From: Actinomadura montaniterrae
GTDB lineage: Bacteria; Actinomycetota; Actinomycetes; Streptosporangiales; Streptosporangiaceae
Assembly: GCF_008923365.1 (NCBI RefSeq)
Contig: NZ_WBMR01000058.1
Coordinates: forward strand, 1-47,751
Length of the DNA stretch: 47,751 bases
Reading direction: 5' to 3'
Shown here: piece by piece, positions 7,072 through 15,832 of the stretch
Layout of the letters: each line of letters opens with the position of its first letter
How positions within the stretch are numbered: the first letter of the stretch is position 1
Notes under the pieces: generated by a model
What the model saw: only the letters and a program-made list of their open reading frames with translations
Told to the model about the DNA's origin: nothing
Databases searched by the model: none
Made by a program: the position numbers and the translations under genes

Positions 7072-8903
7072 TCCGCTCGTCCCGGGGCCTCGCCGCCGGG
7101 CTGGCCGGGCTCGGCCTGATCGCCGTCCTCGCCGTCGCGGCGCCGCTGGTCTGGGGCGGGGACGCGGCGCACCTGTCCGGCGCCGCCCGCGAGGGCGTGT
7201 CCGGCGAGCACTGGCTCGGCACCGACGCGCTCGGCCGCGACGTGCTGGCCCGCACCCTCGTCGCCACCCGCCTCACCCTCGTCATGACGGTGATCGCCAC
7301 CGCGATCGCCGGGACGATCGGGGTCCTGCTCGGCACCGCCGTGTGGGTCGCCGGCCCGCGCGTTCGGGAGATCGGGCTGCGGCTCATCGACGTGATGGTG
7401 TCCTACCCGGCCATCATCCTCGCGCTGGCGGTCGCGGCGATCCTCGGCGCGGGGACCGTCGCGGCCGTCGTCGCGATCGGCGTCGCGTGGAGCCCGGCGT
7501 TCGCGCGGCTCACCGCCAACCTCGCCGCGTCCGTCGCCGGCCGCGACTTCGTCTCCGCCGCGCGGCTGCTCGGCGTCCCGCCGCACCGGATCCTCGTCCG
7601 GCACCTGCTGCCGAACATCGCCGAGCCGCTGCTGGTGCTGCTGTCGGTCGCGTTCGCCGGGACGCTGACGGCGCTGTCGGGCCTGTCGTTCATCGGCCTC
7701 GGCGTGCAGGCGCCGTCCTACGACTGGGGCGCGCTGCTGAACACGGGCCTGGACGCGCTCTACACCAACCCGGCGGAGGCGCTCGGCCCGGCGGTCGCGA
7801 TCACGCTGACCGGCGTGCTGGCGGGCTTCGTCGGCGACGGCCTCGCGGCGGGCGCCGATCCGCACCGGGTCGGGATCCCGGGGCGGGTGAAGAAGGTGCC
7901 CCTCCCGGCGGCGCCACCGGAGGACGACGGGGCGCTGCTCACCGTGGACGGCCTGTGCGTGTCCGCCGGGGACGTCGATCTGGTGGACGGCGTGTCGTTC
8001 ACGGTCCGTCCCGGCGAGATCGTCGGCGTGGTCGGGGAGTCGGGATCGGGCAAGAGCCTCACCGCGATGGCCGTCGCGCGGCTGCTGCCCGACACCGTCA
8101 CCGCCGATGCCCGCGCCCTCCGGCTGGACGACCTGGACCTGCTCGCGGGGGCCGCGCCCGACCGCCTCGCCACCGAGATCGGCGTCGTCTACCAGGACCC
8201 GGCCGCGTCGTTCAACCCGGCGCTGCGGATCGGCGGGCAGCTCACCGAGGTGCTGCGCCGGCACCGCGGGCTCGGCCGCCGCGCCGCCCGCGAGCGCGCC
8301 GCCGAGGCGCTGGACGCCGTCCGGATCACCCGTCCGGAGGCGCGGCTGCGGCAGCACCCGCACGAGCTGTCCGGCGGGATGCGCCAGCGCGCGATGATCG
8401 CGTCGGCGTTGCTCACCGGCCCCCGGCTGCTGATCGCCGACGAGCCGACCACCGCGCTCGACGTCACCGTCCAGGCCGAGATCCTCGAGCTGCTCCGCGA
8501 GGCCAACCGCCGCGACGGCACCGCGATGCTGTTCATCTCGCACGACATCGGCGTCATCGCGTCGCTGTGCCACCGGGTCCTGGTCATGTACGCGGGACGG
8601 ATCGTCGAGGAGCTGCCGGTCGCCGACCTCGCCGCCGGGCGCGCCCGGCACCCGTACACGCGCGCGCTGCTGGACGCCACGCCCCGCCTCGACACCGACG
8701 GCGACGGGGGCGCGGAGCTGACCACGATCCCCGGCCGTCCGCCCGCGCCCGCCGACCGCCCGGCCGGGTGCGCGTTCGCGTCCCGCTGCGCGCTCGTCAT
8801 GCCGCGGTGCACCGAGGAGCGGCCCGCCGCGGTCGCCGTCGGGACGGACCACCGCGCCGCCTGCCACGCCGTCGCGCTCACCGTGGAGGAGACCGCATCA
8901 TGA
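7068..8903 (+). CDS. Fused ABC permease (DppC type) and ATPase (DppD type)
   Basis: A 611-residue fusion. Residues 1-275 form a second oligopeptide permease: GVSGEHWLGTDALGRDVLART, then SAARLLGVPPHRILVRHLLPN as the EAA loop. A short linker (about 275-288) leads to an ATPase. Walker A GESGSGKS is at 323-330, the signature LSGGMRQR at 434-441, Walker B D458-E459 in LLIADEPT, and the switch His at 492. The C-terminal oligopeptide-ABC extension has the CAFASRCALVMPRC cysteine pattern near 565-580. The frame is open through the junction with no internal stop. Permease-ATPase fusions of this type are known in actinomycetes. It overlaps both neighbours by 4 nt. Confidence 0.92.
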   Translation: MIRSSRGLAAGLAGLGLIAVLAVAAPLVWGGDAAHLSGAAREGVSGEHWLGTDALGRDVLARTLVATRLTLVMTVIATAIAGTIGVLLGTAVWVAGPRVREIGLRLIDVMVSYPAIILALAVAAILGAGTVAAVVAIGVAWSPAFARLTANLAASVAGRDFVSAARLLGVPPHRILVRHLLPNIAEPLLVLLSVAFAGTLTALSGLSFIGLGVQAPSYDWGALLNTGLDALYTNPAEALGPAVAITLTGVLAGFVGDGLAAGADPHRVGIPGRVKKVPLPAAPPEDDGALLTVDGLCVSAGDVDLVDGVSFTVRPGEIVGVVGESGSGKSLTAMAVARLLPDTVTADARALRLDDLDLLAGAAPDRLATEIGVVYQDPAASFNPALRIGGQLTEVLRRHRGLGRRAARERAAEALDAVRITRPEARLRQHPHELSGGMRQRAMIASALLTGPRLLIADEPTTALDVTVQAEILELLREANRRDGTAMLFISHDIGVIASLCHRVLVMYAGRIVEELPVADLAAGRARHPYTRALLDATPRLDTDGDGGAELTTIPGRPPAPADRPAGCAFASRCALVMPRCTEERPAAVAVGTDHRAACHAVALTVEETAS

Positions 8904-9709
8904 CGCTGCCCGCCGAGAAGGCGCCCGCCGCCGGACCGGCCGCCGGGAAGCTCGTCGCCGAGCACGTCACCGTCGTGTTCGGGCACGGGCGCCGCGCCCA
9001 CACCGTCCTGGACGACGTCGGCCTCACGGTCCCGGAGGGCACCACGGTCGGGCTCGTCGGCGAGTCAGGGTCGGGGAAGTCGACGCTGGCCAAGGCCATG
9101 GTCGGGCTCGTCCGGCCCCGGTCGGGCCGGATCCTGCTGGACGGCGCGGAGGTCTCCGGCCTGCGCGGCGCCCGCCTCACCGCCGCGCGCCGCCGCATCC
9201 AGCTGATCTCGCAGGACCCGAACTCCTCCCTCGACCCCCGGATGCGGATCGGCCGCGCGCTCGCCGAGGCGATCGACCCGCGCCGCGCCGACCCCCGCGC
9301 GCACGCCGACCAGATCGCCGCCGGGCTGGAGATGGTCGCGCTCGAACCCGACGCCGCCCGCCGCCACCCGCACGAGTTCTCCGGCGGGCAGCGGCAGCGG
9401 ATCGCGATCGCCCGCGCCCTCGTCGCCCGCCCCGAGGTCGTCGTCGCCGACGAGATCACCTCCGCGCTGGACTGCTCCGTCCAGGCCGAGGTGCTGAACC
9501 TGCTCGCCCGGCTGCGCGCCGAGCTCCGGCTGACGATGCTGTTCATCTCCCACGACCTCGCCGTCGTCCGGCACGTCAGCGACTCCGTGGCGGTCATGCA
9601 CCGCGGAGCGATCGTCGAGCGGGGCGACATCTACGCCGCCCCGTCCCACCCCTACACCCGACGGCTGCTCGCGAGCGCGCCGTCACTGCCGCCGAAGGAG
9701 ACCAGGTGA
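8900..9709 (+). CDS. ABC transporter ATPase, DppF/OppF type
   Basis: A 269-residue second nucleotide-binding subunit. Walker A GESGSGKST is at 54-62, Q-loop ISQDPNSSLDPRMRIG near 108-123, signature FSGGQRQR at 160-167, and Walker B D184-E185. The residue after DE is Ile instead of the usual Pro (DEITSALDCS), a minor deviation. The switch His is in LFISHDLAVV. The C-terminus is shorter than in many DppF proteins. The gene starts inside the stop of the fusion gene (ATGA) and ends inside the GTG start of the M20 gene (GTGA). Confidence 0.92.
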   Translation: MTLPAEKAPAAGPAAGKLVAEHVTVVFGHGRRAHTVLDDVGLTVPEGTTVGLVGESGSGKSTLAKAMVGLVRPRSGRILLDGAEVSGLRGARLTAARRRIQLISQDPNSSLDPRMRIGRALAEAIDPRRADPRAHADQIAAGLEMVALEPDAARRHPHEFSGGQRQRIAIARALVARPEVVVADEITSALDCSVQAEVLNLLARLRAELRLTMLFISHDLAVVRHVSDSVAVMHRGAIVERGDIYAAPSHPYTRRLLASAPSLPPKETR

Positions 9710-10968
9710 CCAGCCGCGCCGCGGAGCGGACCCGCGAGATCCTCAGCGACTTCGGCGAGCACGCCGCCGGCCTGGGGGAGCTGTACCGCGACCTGCACGC
9801 CCATCCCGAACCCTCCTGGCAGGAGCACCGCACCGCCGGGATCGCCGCCGCGCGGCTGCACGCCGCCGGATACAAGGTCACCGAGGGCGTCGGCGGCACC
9901 GGCCTCGCCGGCGTGCTGCGCAACGGGGACGGCCCGGTCGTGCTGGTCCGCGCCGACATGGACGCGCTGCCCGTCGCCGAGCGGACCGGCCTGCCCTACG
10001 CCAGCACCGTGCCCGGCGTCATGCACGCCTGCGGGCACGACGTCCACGTCACCTGCCTGATCGCCGCCGCCGAGGCGCTCGCCCGGCGGACCGCGCTCTG
10101 GTCGGGGACGCTGCTGGTCGTCGCGCAGCCCGCCGAGGAGCTCGGCGAGGGCGCGCTGGCGATGGTCCGGGACGCGGCGTGGCGGGGGCTGCCGCGTCCG
10201 GACGCGGTGCTCGGCCAGCACGTCGGCGCGTTCCCGGCGGGCGCGATCGTGCACCGCCCCGGCCTCATCATGTCCGCGGCGACCACGGTGGACGTGCGGA
10301 TCTTCGGCCGCGGCGGGCACGGCTCGGCGCCCGAGACCTGCGTCGACCCGGTCGTCACCGCCGCGCACCTGGTGACGCGGCTGCAGACGATCGTGTCGCG
10401 GGAGGTGTCGCCGCGCGACTCCGTCGTCGTCACCGCCGGCATGATCCGCGCCGGCACGAAGGCCAACGTGATCCCGGACGAGGCGCACGTGGCGCTGAAC
10501 TTCCGCAGCCAGTCCGCGCGGGTCCGCGACGAGGTGCTCGCCGCGATCCACCGGATCGCCGAGGCCGAGTGCGCCGCGTCCGGCTGCCCCCGGCCGCCGG
10601 AGCTGGCCGTGTCCGGCGACTTCCCGCTGACCGTGAACGACGCCGCCGCCGACGCCCGGGTGTCCGCCGTGCACGCCGAGCTGTTCGGCGCGGAGGCCGT
10701 CATCGAGCACGGCCCGCTCATGGGCAGCGAGGACTTCTCCGTCTTCGGGTTCGCCGAGCACAACGGCGGCACCGCCGTCCCGTCCGACTTCTGGTTCTTC
10801 GGCGGCACGCCGCTGCGGGCGTGGATGGACGCGCCGGGGGAGAGTCCCGAGGAGAAGCTGGCGACGATCCCGGGCAACCACAGCTCCCTGTTCGCGCCCG
10901 ACCCCGAGGCGTCCGTCCAGGCGGGCACGACGGCCCTCACCGGCGCGGCGCTGGCGTACCTGTCATGA
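9706..10968 (+). CDS. M20-family amidohydrolase (N-acyl amino acid / hippurate hydrolase type)
   Basis: A 420-residue cytosolic metallo-hydrolase. Likely metal ligands are present in the expected order: HACGHD (His107, His111), EE (Glu144-145), GQH (His172) and a C-terminal NHSS (His392). ADMDALPVAERTGLP is typical of the AmhX/HipO/amidohydrolase branch, which removes acyl groups from amino acids or hydrolyses dipeptide-like amides. The start is a GTG overlapping the DppF stop. Coupling to a peptide-type importer suggests that it processes the imported substrate. Confidence 0.92.
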   Translation: MTSRAAERTREILSDFGEHAAGLGELYRDLHAHPEPSWQEHRTAGIAAARLHAAGYKVTEGVGGTGLAGVLRNGDGPVVLVRADMDALPVAERTGLPYASTVPGVMHACGHDVHVTCLIAAAEALARRTALWSGTLLVVAQPAEELGEGALAMVRDAAWRGLPRPDAVLGQHVGAFPAGAIVHRPGLIMSAATTVDVRIFGRGGHGSAPETCVDPVVTAAHLVTRLQTIVSREVSPRDSVVVTAGMIRAGTKANVIPDEAHVALNFRSQSARVRDEVLAAIHRIAEAECAASGCPRPPELAVSGDFPLTVNDAAADARVSAVHAELFGAEAVIEHGPLMGSEDFSVFGFAEHNGGTAVPSDFWFFGGTPLRAWMDAPGESPEEKLATIPGNHSSLFAPDPEASVQAGTTALTGAALAYLS

Positions 10969-12566
10969 CGGCCGACCCTGTCATGACGGCCGACGCTGTC
11001 AGGACGGCCGACCTCATCCTGCGCGGCCGGGTCGTCACCATGGACGACGCCCGTCCGTCCGCCGGGGCCCTGGCGGTGCGGGGCGACCGCGTCCTCGCGG
11101 TCGGCGACGACCTCGACGACCTCGACGGCCTGCGCGGTCGTCATACGCGCGTCGTGGACGTCGACGGCTGCGTCCTGCCCGGATTCGTCGAGGCCCACGG
11201 CCATTTCCTCGGCGACGCGACCGTGCAGAGCCCCGCGCTGGTCGACATCCGGCCGGTCGTCCTGGCCACAGCGGACGAGGTGCTCGCCGCCGTTCGCGAA
11301 GCCGTCGCCACGCGTCCGATGACGGTGTGCAACGGCTGGGAGCCGCTGCTGCAGAAAGGGCTGCCGGAGCCGGCCCTTTCCTGGCTGGACGAGCTGGCCC
11401 CCGCCACTCCGCTGATCATCATGCACAATTCCGGCCACGCGGTGTTCTTCAATTCCGTGGCCATGCGCCAGGCCGGCCTGACCCCCACCACACCGGACCC
11501 GCCCGGCGGGCGGTTCAGCCGCGACGCCGCAGGTGAACTGGCCGGCGCCGCCTACGAGCCCGCCGCGATATCCATGGTCACCGGGCATCTCCGCGACGGC
11601 ATCACCGACGCCGCTCCGGCCCTGCTGGCGGAGAGCGCGCGGGTGAACGCGCGCGGCGTGACGATGATGAGCGAAATGGCGTTCGACCCCCGCGCCCGGC
11701 CGCTGCTGGAGAACGTCCCGCTCACCACCCGGCTCCGCCTCTACGAGGTGTCGACGCCCGCCTTGGAAAGCGACGTCGAGCCCGGCGCGGGCGACGACAT
11801 GATCCGCCAGATCGGCATCAAGACCTGGGCGGACGGATCGCCGTGGACGGGCAATCTCGCCGCGTCGTTCCCGTATCTCTCCAGCGGCGAACGCCACGCT
11901 CCGAATTACAGCGCCGCCGAACTCCTGGAGATCTCGCGGGCCTATTACGCGCAGGGCTGGCAGCTCGCCTGCCACGCCAACGGCGACGAGGCCGTCCAGC
12001 AGGTCCTGGACGTCTGGGAGGAGATGCTCGGCGGCCGCCCCGACGACCGGCGCCTGCGCATCGAGCACGCCAGCTCGATGCGGCCCGAGCAGTTCCGGCG
12101 CGCGCACGCGCTCGGCGTCACGTGCAGCCTGTTCCCCGACCACATCTACTACTGGGGCGAGGTGCTGGACGAGCTGTTCGGCGCGGACGTCGCCGGACGA
12201 TGGGCGCCGATCGGCACCGCCCTGAGCACCGGGATGCGGGTGTCCCTGCACAACGACTCGCCCGTCACCCCGGCGAACCCGCTGCACAACGTCGCGGTCG
12301 CCGCGACCCGCACGTCCCGCCTGGGCCGGTCGTTCGGGACCGGCGAGCGGATCGGCGTGCTGCAGGCGCTGCGCGCGCAGACGATCGACGCGGCCTGGCA
12401 GCTGCACGCCGACGACGTCACTGGGTCCCTCGCGCCCGGCAAGTACGCCGACATCGCCGTGGTCTCCGCCGACCCGACGCGCGTCCCGCCGGAGGAGATC
12501 GAGGACCTGACGGTGGACGCGACGTTCCTCGCGGGCCGGCAGGTCCACGGCGACCCTCTCGGGTGA
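10965..12566 (+). CDS. Amidohydrolase, YtcJ-like (Amidohydro_3)
   Basis: A 533-residue metal-dependent amidohydrolase. The N-terminal small beta domain (ADLILRGRVVTMDDARPSAGALAVRGDRVLAVG) leads to the barrel metal motif GFVEAHGHFLG, with later residues ACHANGDEAV, IEHASSM and SLHNDSPVTPANPLHN. It ends with ALRAQTIDAAWQLHADDVTGSLAPGKYADIAVVSADP. This layout is typical of YtcJ/N-substituted-formamide deformylase-like enzymes that cleave unusual amides. The N-terminus carries a short duplication (MTADPVMTADAVRTAD). It is the last gene of the importer operon, so a joint role in amide catabolism with the M20 enzyme is inferred. Confidence 0.9.
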   Translation: MTADPVMTADAVRTADLILRGRVVTMDDARPSAGALAVRGDRVLAVGDDLDDLDGLRGRHTRVVDVDGCVLPGFVEAHGHFLGDATVQSPALVDIRPVVLATADEVLAAVREAVATRPMTVCNGWEPLLQKGLPEPALSWLDELAPATPLIIMHNSGHAVFFNSVAMRQAGLTPTTPDPPGGRFSRDAAGELAGAAYEPAAISMVTGHLRDGITDAAPALLAESARVNARGVTMMSEMAFDPRARPLLENVPLTTRLRLYEVSTPALESDVEPGAGDDMIRQIGIKTWADGSPWTGNLAASFPYLSSGERHAPNYSAAELLEISRAYYAQGWQLACHANGDEAVQQVLDVWEEMLGGRPDDRRLRIEHASSMRPEQFRRAHALGVTCSLFPDHIYYWGEVLDELFGADVAGRWAPIGTALSTGMRVSLHNDSPVTPANPLHNVAVAATRTSRLGRSFGTGERIGVLQALRAQTIDAAWQLHADDVTGSLAPGKYADIAVVSADPTRVPPEEIEDLTVDATFLAGRQVHGDPLG

Positions 12567-12578
12567 GGGCGGCCGGAG

Positions 12579-12584
12579 TAGATT
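12579..12584 (+). promoter_or_regulatory. -10 element (TAGATT) of a leaderless transcript
   Basis: TAGATT is followed by 7 nt and then the ATG at 12592, the geometry expected when transcription starts at the A of the start codon. This supports the ATG over the TTG at 12583. Confidence 0.5.
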
Positions 12585-12591
12585 GCGCGGC

Positions 12592-13449
12592 ATGAGCGGG
12601 TATCGCACGACGACCGTCGCCGTCCCCGGCGGGGACCTCACCGTAGGGCTCTGGGGAGAGGGGACGCCGTCGGTGCTCGCCGTCCACGGCATCACCGGGT
12701 CGCATCTGTCGTGGGGAGCGGTGGCCGCCCGGTTCGCCGCCACCGGCGGGAGCCTCGCCGCCGTCGACCTGCGCGGCCGCGGCCGCAGCGGCGAGCTGCC
12801 CGGGCCGTACGGCATGGCCGCGCACGCACGCGACTGCGCCGCCGTCCTCGACGCGCTCGGCATGGACCGGGCCGTCGTCGCCGGGCACTCGATGGGCGCG
12901 TTCGTCTCCCTCGTCCTCGGCGACCTGTACCCGGGCAAGGTGGAGCGGATCCTGCTGGTCGACGGCGGGCCGCCGCTGCCCGTCGCGCCGGGCCGGACGC
13001 CCGACGAGCAGGTCGCGGACGCGATCGGCCCGGCCGCCGCGCGGCTGCGCATGCGGTTCGCCGACCGGGAGGCCAACCGCGACTTCTGGCGCGCGCACCC
13101 CGCGTTCAAGGTCTGGACGCCCGCGATCGAGGCCTACGTCGACTACGACATGACCGGCGAGGAGCCGGAGCTTCGCAGCCGGGTCTCGCTGGACGCGGTG
13201 TCCGCGGACTCCGCCGACCTGCTCACCGGGGACGCGCTCGCGGGCGCGTGGCGGCGGCTGCGCGGGCCCACCGAGATGCTGCGGGCCGGGCGCGGCATGC
13301 TCGACGAGCCGGTGCCGCTGTACCCCGATCCCGCGCCGATCGCCGCGCGCATCCCGGTCCGCACCCTCCCGGACGCCAACCACTACACGATCCTGCTGGG
13401 CGACGCCCCGTCCGCCGAGGTCGCCGCCGCCCTCTCCCGGATGGCCTGA
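12592..13449 (+). CDS. Alpha/beta-fold hydrolase
   Basis: A 285-residue alpha/beta hydrolase. HGITGSHLSWG is the oxyanion-loop motif, the nucleophile elbow is AGHSMGAF (Ser100), and the C-terminal NHYTILLG supplies the likely catalytic His264. An acid near VRTLPDANH or DRAVV completes the picture less certainly. The substrate is unknown. It is cytosolic with no signal peptide. It follows the amidohydrolase operon by only 25 nt but seems to have its own leaderless promoter, so it may be both co-transcribed and independently expressed. Confidence 0.88.
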   Translation: MSGYRTTTVAVPGGDLTVGLWGEGTPSVLAVHGITGSHLSWGAVAARFAATGGSLAAVDLRGRGRSGELPGPYGMAAHARDCAAVLDALGMDRAVVAGHSMGAFVSLVLGDLYPGKVERILLVDGGPPLPVAPGRTPDEQVADAIGPAAARLRMRFADREANRDFWRAHPAFKVWTPAIEAYVDYDMTGEEPELRSRVSLDAVSADSADLLTGDALAGAWRRLRGPTEMLRAGRGMLDEPVPLYPDPAPIAARIPVRTLPDANHYTILLGDAPSAEVAAALSRMA

Positions 13450-13484
13450 TCCGGGCCGAGTCCGGTGCCCGCGGGAATCGCCTC

Positions 13485-13513
13485 CTGACATACCGACCGG
13501 TCGGTATTAGGGT
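13485..13513 (+). promoter_or_regulatory. Amidase promoter with an 18-bp palindromic operator in the spacer
   Basis: A -35-like CTGACA (13485-13490) and a -10 TAGGGT (13508-13513) are separated by exactly 17 bp. A perfect palindrome ATACCGACCGGTCGGTAT occupies 13490-13507, filling the spacer. The amidase ATG follows 7 nt after the -10, implying a leaderless mRNA. Palindromes with ACCGACCGGTCGGT cores are typical TetR-family operators. Binding here would occlude RNA polymerase. No TetR gene is adjacent. Confidence 0.65.
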
Positions 13514-13520
13514 GGGGCGA

Positions 13521-14936
13521 ATGACGGAGCTGCACGAACTCACCGCGCTCGAACAGGCCGCGGCGGTGCGCGCGGGCGAGGTCGCCCCCGCCGACCTGGT
13601 CCGCCACTACCTGGCCCGCATCGAGCGCCTGAACGATCGCTACGGCGCCTTCGTCACCGTCACGGCGGACCAGGCGATCGCGCAGGCCGAGGCGATGACC
13701 GGCGCCACGGCGGCGGATGAAGCCCCCACGCCGCTGTCCGGAGTGCCGACCGCGATCAAGGATCTGACGCCGACCGCCGGCGTGCCCACCAGCTATGGTT
13801 CCCGGGCCTACGCGGGCCACGTCCCCGACCGCGACGCGCACGTCGTCACCCTGCTGCGCCGCGGCGGCATGATCAGCCTCGGCAAGACCAACACCCCCGA
13901 GTTCGGGCTCTGCTGCTACACCGACAACGACGTGGCCGGCCCGGCGCGCAACCCGTGGGACCGCGCCCGCGGGGCCGGCGGCTCCAGCGGCGGCGCGGCC
14001 GCCGCCGTGGCGCTCGGGCTCGCGCCCGTCGCGCACGGCAGCGACGGCGGCGGCTCCATCCGGATCCCCGCGAGCTCCTGCGGCCTCTTCGGGCTCAAGA
14101 CGTCCCGGGGCCGGATCAGCCCCGGCCCGGACGCCGCCGACGTGAGCGGCCTCGCCGTCCAGGGCCCGCTCGCGCGCACCGTCCGGGACGCCGCCGCGAT
14201 GCTCGACCTGATGGCCGTCCCGATGCCCGGCGACCCGCACTGGGCGCCGCCCCTCCCGGCCGGCGAGACCTTCCTCGGCCACGCCGGCCGCGAGCCGGGA
14301 CGGCTGCGCATCGGCCGCTACGCCGTGCCCGCCGCACCCGGCATCGACGTCGACCCGGCGTGCGTCGAGGCGTGGGAGCACGCCTCCCGCGTGCTCGAAG
14401 GCCTCGGGCACGAGGTCGAGGACATCCCGACGCCCTTCGGTCCCGAGGTCTCCGACTTCTTCGTCACCGTGTGGGGCGTGCAGTCGCTCGGCCACGCCGT
14501 CGATGCGGAGGAGTCGCTGCGGCCCGTGACCCGCGCCTGGCGCGCGTACGGCCGCCGGATCGACGGCGCCTCCTTCGCCGCCGCGGTCGGCGGGATGCAG
14601 CGCGCCGCCCGCGCGTCCATCGAGGCGACGGCCCGCTACGACGCCGTCCTGACGCCGACGCTGGCGGCACTGCCGCAGCCGGTCGAGTACTTCGACGAGA
14701 AGCACGCCGACCCGCTCGACAACCTCCGGCGGCAGAGCGCGTTCAGCGCGTTCACCAGCGTCTACAACATGACCGGCCAGCCCGTCGCCAACCTCCCGCT
14801 GCACCGCGCCGAGGGCGGGCTGCCGGTCGGCGTGAGCCTGGTCGGGCGGCCCGCGGGGGAGGCCGGCCTCCTCGCGCTCTGCGCCCAGGTCGAGGCGGCC
14901 GACCCGTGGGACGGCCACCGCCCTCCCGAGTGGTGA
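13521..14936 (+). CDS. Amidase-signature family amidase
   Basis: A 471-residue amidase of the Ser-cisSer-Lys family. The catalytic Lys is in AIKDL (Lys80), the cis-Ser region GGSSGG is at about 153-158, and the nucleophile is Ser179 in GSDGGGSIRIP. Length and the C-terminal region (GQPVANLPLHRAEGGLPVGVSLVGRPAGE) are normal for aryl/alkyl amide hydrolases. It is cytosolic. The palindrome-containing promoter suggests tight repression by a TetR-type regulator, unlike the neighbouring operon. It could contribute to the amide catabolism implied by the upstream genes, but it is separately controlled. Confidence 0.93.
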   Translation: MTELHELTALEQAAAVRAGEVAPADLVRHYLARIERLNDRYGAFVTVTADQAIAQAEAMTGATAADEAPTPLSGVPTAIKDLTPTAGVPTSYGSRAYAGHVPDRDAHVVTLLRRGGMISLGKTNTPEFGLCCYTDNDVAGPARNPWDRARGAGGSSGGAAAAVALGLAPVAHGSDGGGSIRIPASSCGLFGLKTSRGRISPGPDAADVSGLAVQGPLARTVRDAAAMLDLMAVPMPGDPHWAPPLPAGETFLGHAGREPGRLRIGRYAVPAAPGIDVDPACVEAWEHASRVLEGLGHEVEDIPTPFGPEVSDFFVTVWGVQSLGHAVDAEESLRPVTRAWRAYGRRIDGASFAAAVGGMQRAARASIEATARYDAVLTPTLAALPQPVEYFDEKHADPLDNLRRQSAFSAFTSVYNMTGQPVANLPLHRAEGGLPVGVSLVGRPAGEAGLLALCAQVEAADPWDGHRPPEW

Positions 14937-15058
14937 CGCCGCGCCGCTGATCCGCCGATGTGCGGCCGAGTGCCGAAAACGGTCCCCGAACCTGTCAACG
15001 AGGTGCGGAGAACGGCGCGGCGGGCCGGGTTAGCTTGGCCGTCCGGAGGAGGGATCAC

Positions 15059-15832
15059 GTGCCGGACGAACCACGCCCCGAACGCCGGACGCTGCTGGGC
15101 GCCGCGGGACTCCTCGCGGCGGCGGCGTCCCTGCCCGACCTCACCGGGGCCCCGGACGCGCGCGCCGCGGGCGACCCGCTCGGCGACTGGACGCTCGACA
15201 CGATGAAGGGCCTCGCCGTCTTCGTCATGCCGGGCCCGGACGCCTACTCGCGCGCCCAGGGCACGCCGCGCGGGGAACCCGGAGGGATCGAGGCGCGGCT
15301 GCCCGAGTTCCTCGTCCACCACCTGAACCGGTACCTGCCGTTCCCCGACCTGCCGGTCACGGCTCTGGCCGCCGCGCTGGGGCCGCCGGCCGGCGCGGTC
15401 CTGCCGCGCAGTGACGCGGTGATCCCGCTGGCGCCGGCGGCCGCCCTGATCCTCAACGCCGAGGCCGTCCGCGTCGATCCGCGCGCGCTCGGCGGGCCCT
15501 TCCTCGCGCCGTTCCCCCGCCTGTCCTACCGCGCGAAGGCGAAGGTGTTCGAGCTGCTGGAGGGCCCCGACCCGCGCCTGGTCGAGGCGCTGGACGCCCA
15601 GCTGCCGGAGCCGCTGAAGAGGTCGGCGTCGGGACTGCTGAAGTACGCCGCCGGAGCGCTGCTGGAACTGGCGGCGCTCGGCGGCTACTCCGAATGGGGC
15701 GTCCTCGACCCGGCGACGCGGCGGCTGCGTGACCGCCCGGTCGGCTGGCGGGTCAGCGGGTACACGCCCGCCTCCGAGGGGCGGCCCGAGTTCCGGGGCT
15801 ACTACCAGGGACGCAGGAAGGCGGCCGGATGA
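15059..15832 (+). CDS. Tat-signal small subunit partner of GMC oxidoreductase (DUF5987-like)
   Basis: A 257-residue protein beginning at a GTG (VPDEPRPERR) with a strong GGAGGAGGG site 7 nt upstream and a -10-like TAGCTT at 15031-15036. The N-terminus ERRTLLGAAGLLAAAASL is a twin-arginine-type signal, with a likely cut after ARA near residue 37. The mature part (MKGLAVFVMPGPDAYS..., LPEFLVHHLNRYLPFP) resembles the small subunits, gluconate-dehydrogenase subunit 3 or DUF5987-like, encoded beside GMC oxidoreductases. It overlaps the GMC gene by 4 nt. I infer it escorts the signal-less GMC subunit through Tat. The family label is from memory. Confidence 0.7.
   Translation: MPDEPRPERRTLLGAAGLLAAAASLPDLTGAPDARAAGDPLGDWTLDTMKGLAVFVMPGPDAYSRAQGTPRGEPGGIEARLPEFLVHHLNRYLPFPDLPVTALAAALGPPAGAVLPRSDAVIPLAPAAALILNAEAVRVDPRALGGPFLAPFPRLSYRAKAKVFELLEGPDPRLVEALDAQLPEPLKRSASGLLKYAAGALLELAALGGYSEWGVLDPATRRLRDRPVGWRVSGYTPASEGRPEFRGYYQGRRKAAG

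Noticed and set aside
11141..11960. Patch of relaxed codon use (AAT, ATA, TTG codons) inside the YtcJ-type gene as horizontal transfer
   Set aside because: Similar patches occur in the GMC, esterase and DUF6777 genes and the reading frame is continuous, so local codon variation is a simpler explanation.
9996..13109. About 1040-codon minus-strand open frame across the M20, YtcJ and hydrolase genes
   Set aside because: It is a shadow of three well-supported plus-strand genes, with no recognisable motif and biased Arg/Pro/Ala composition.
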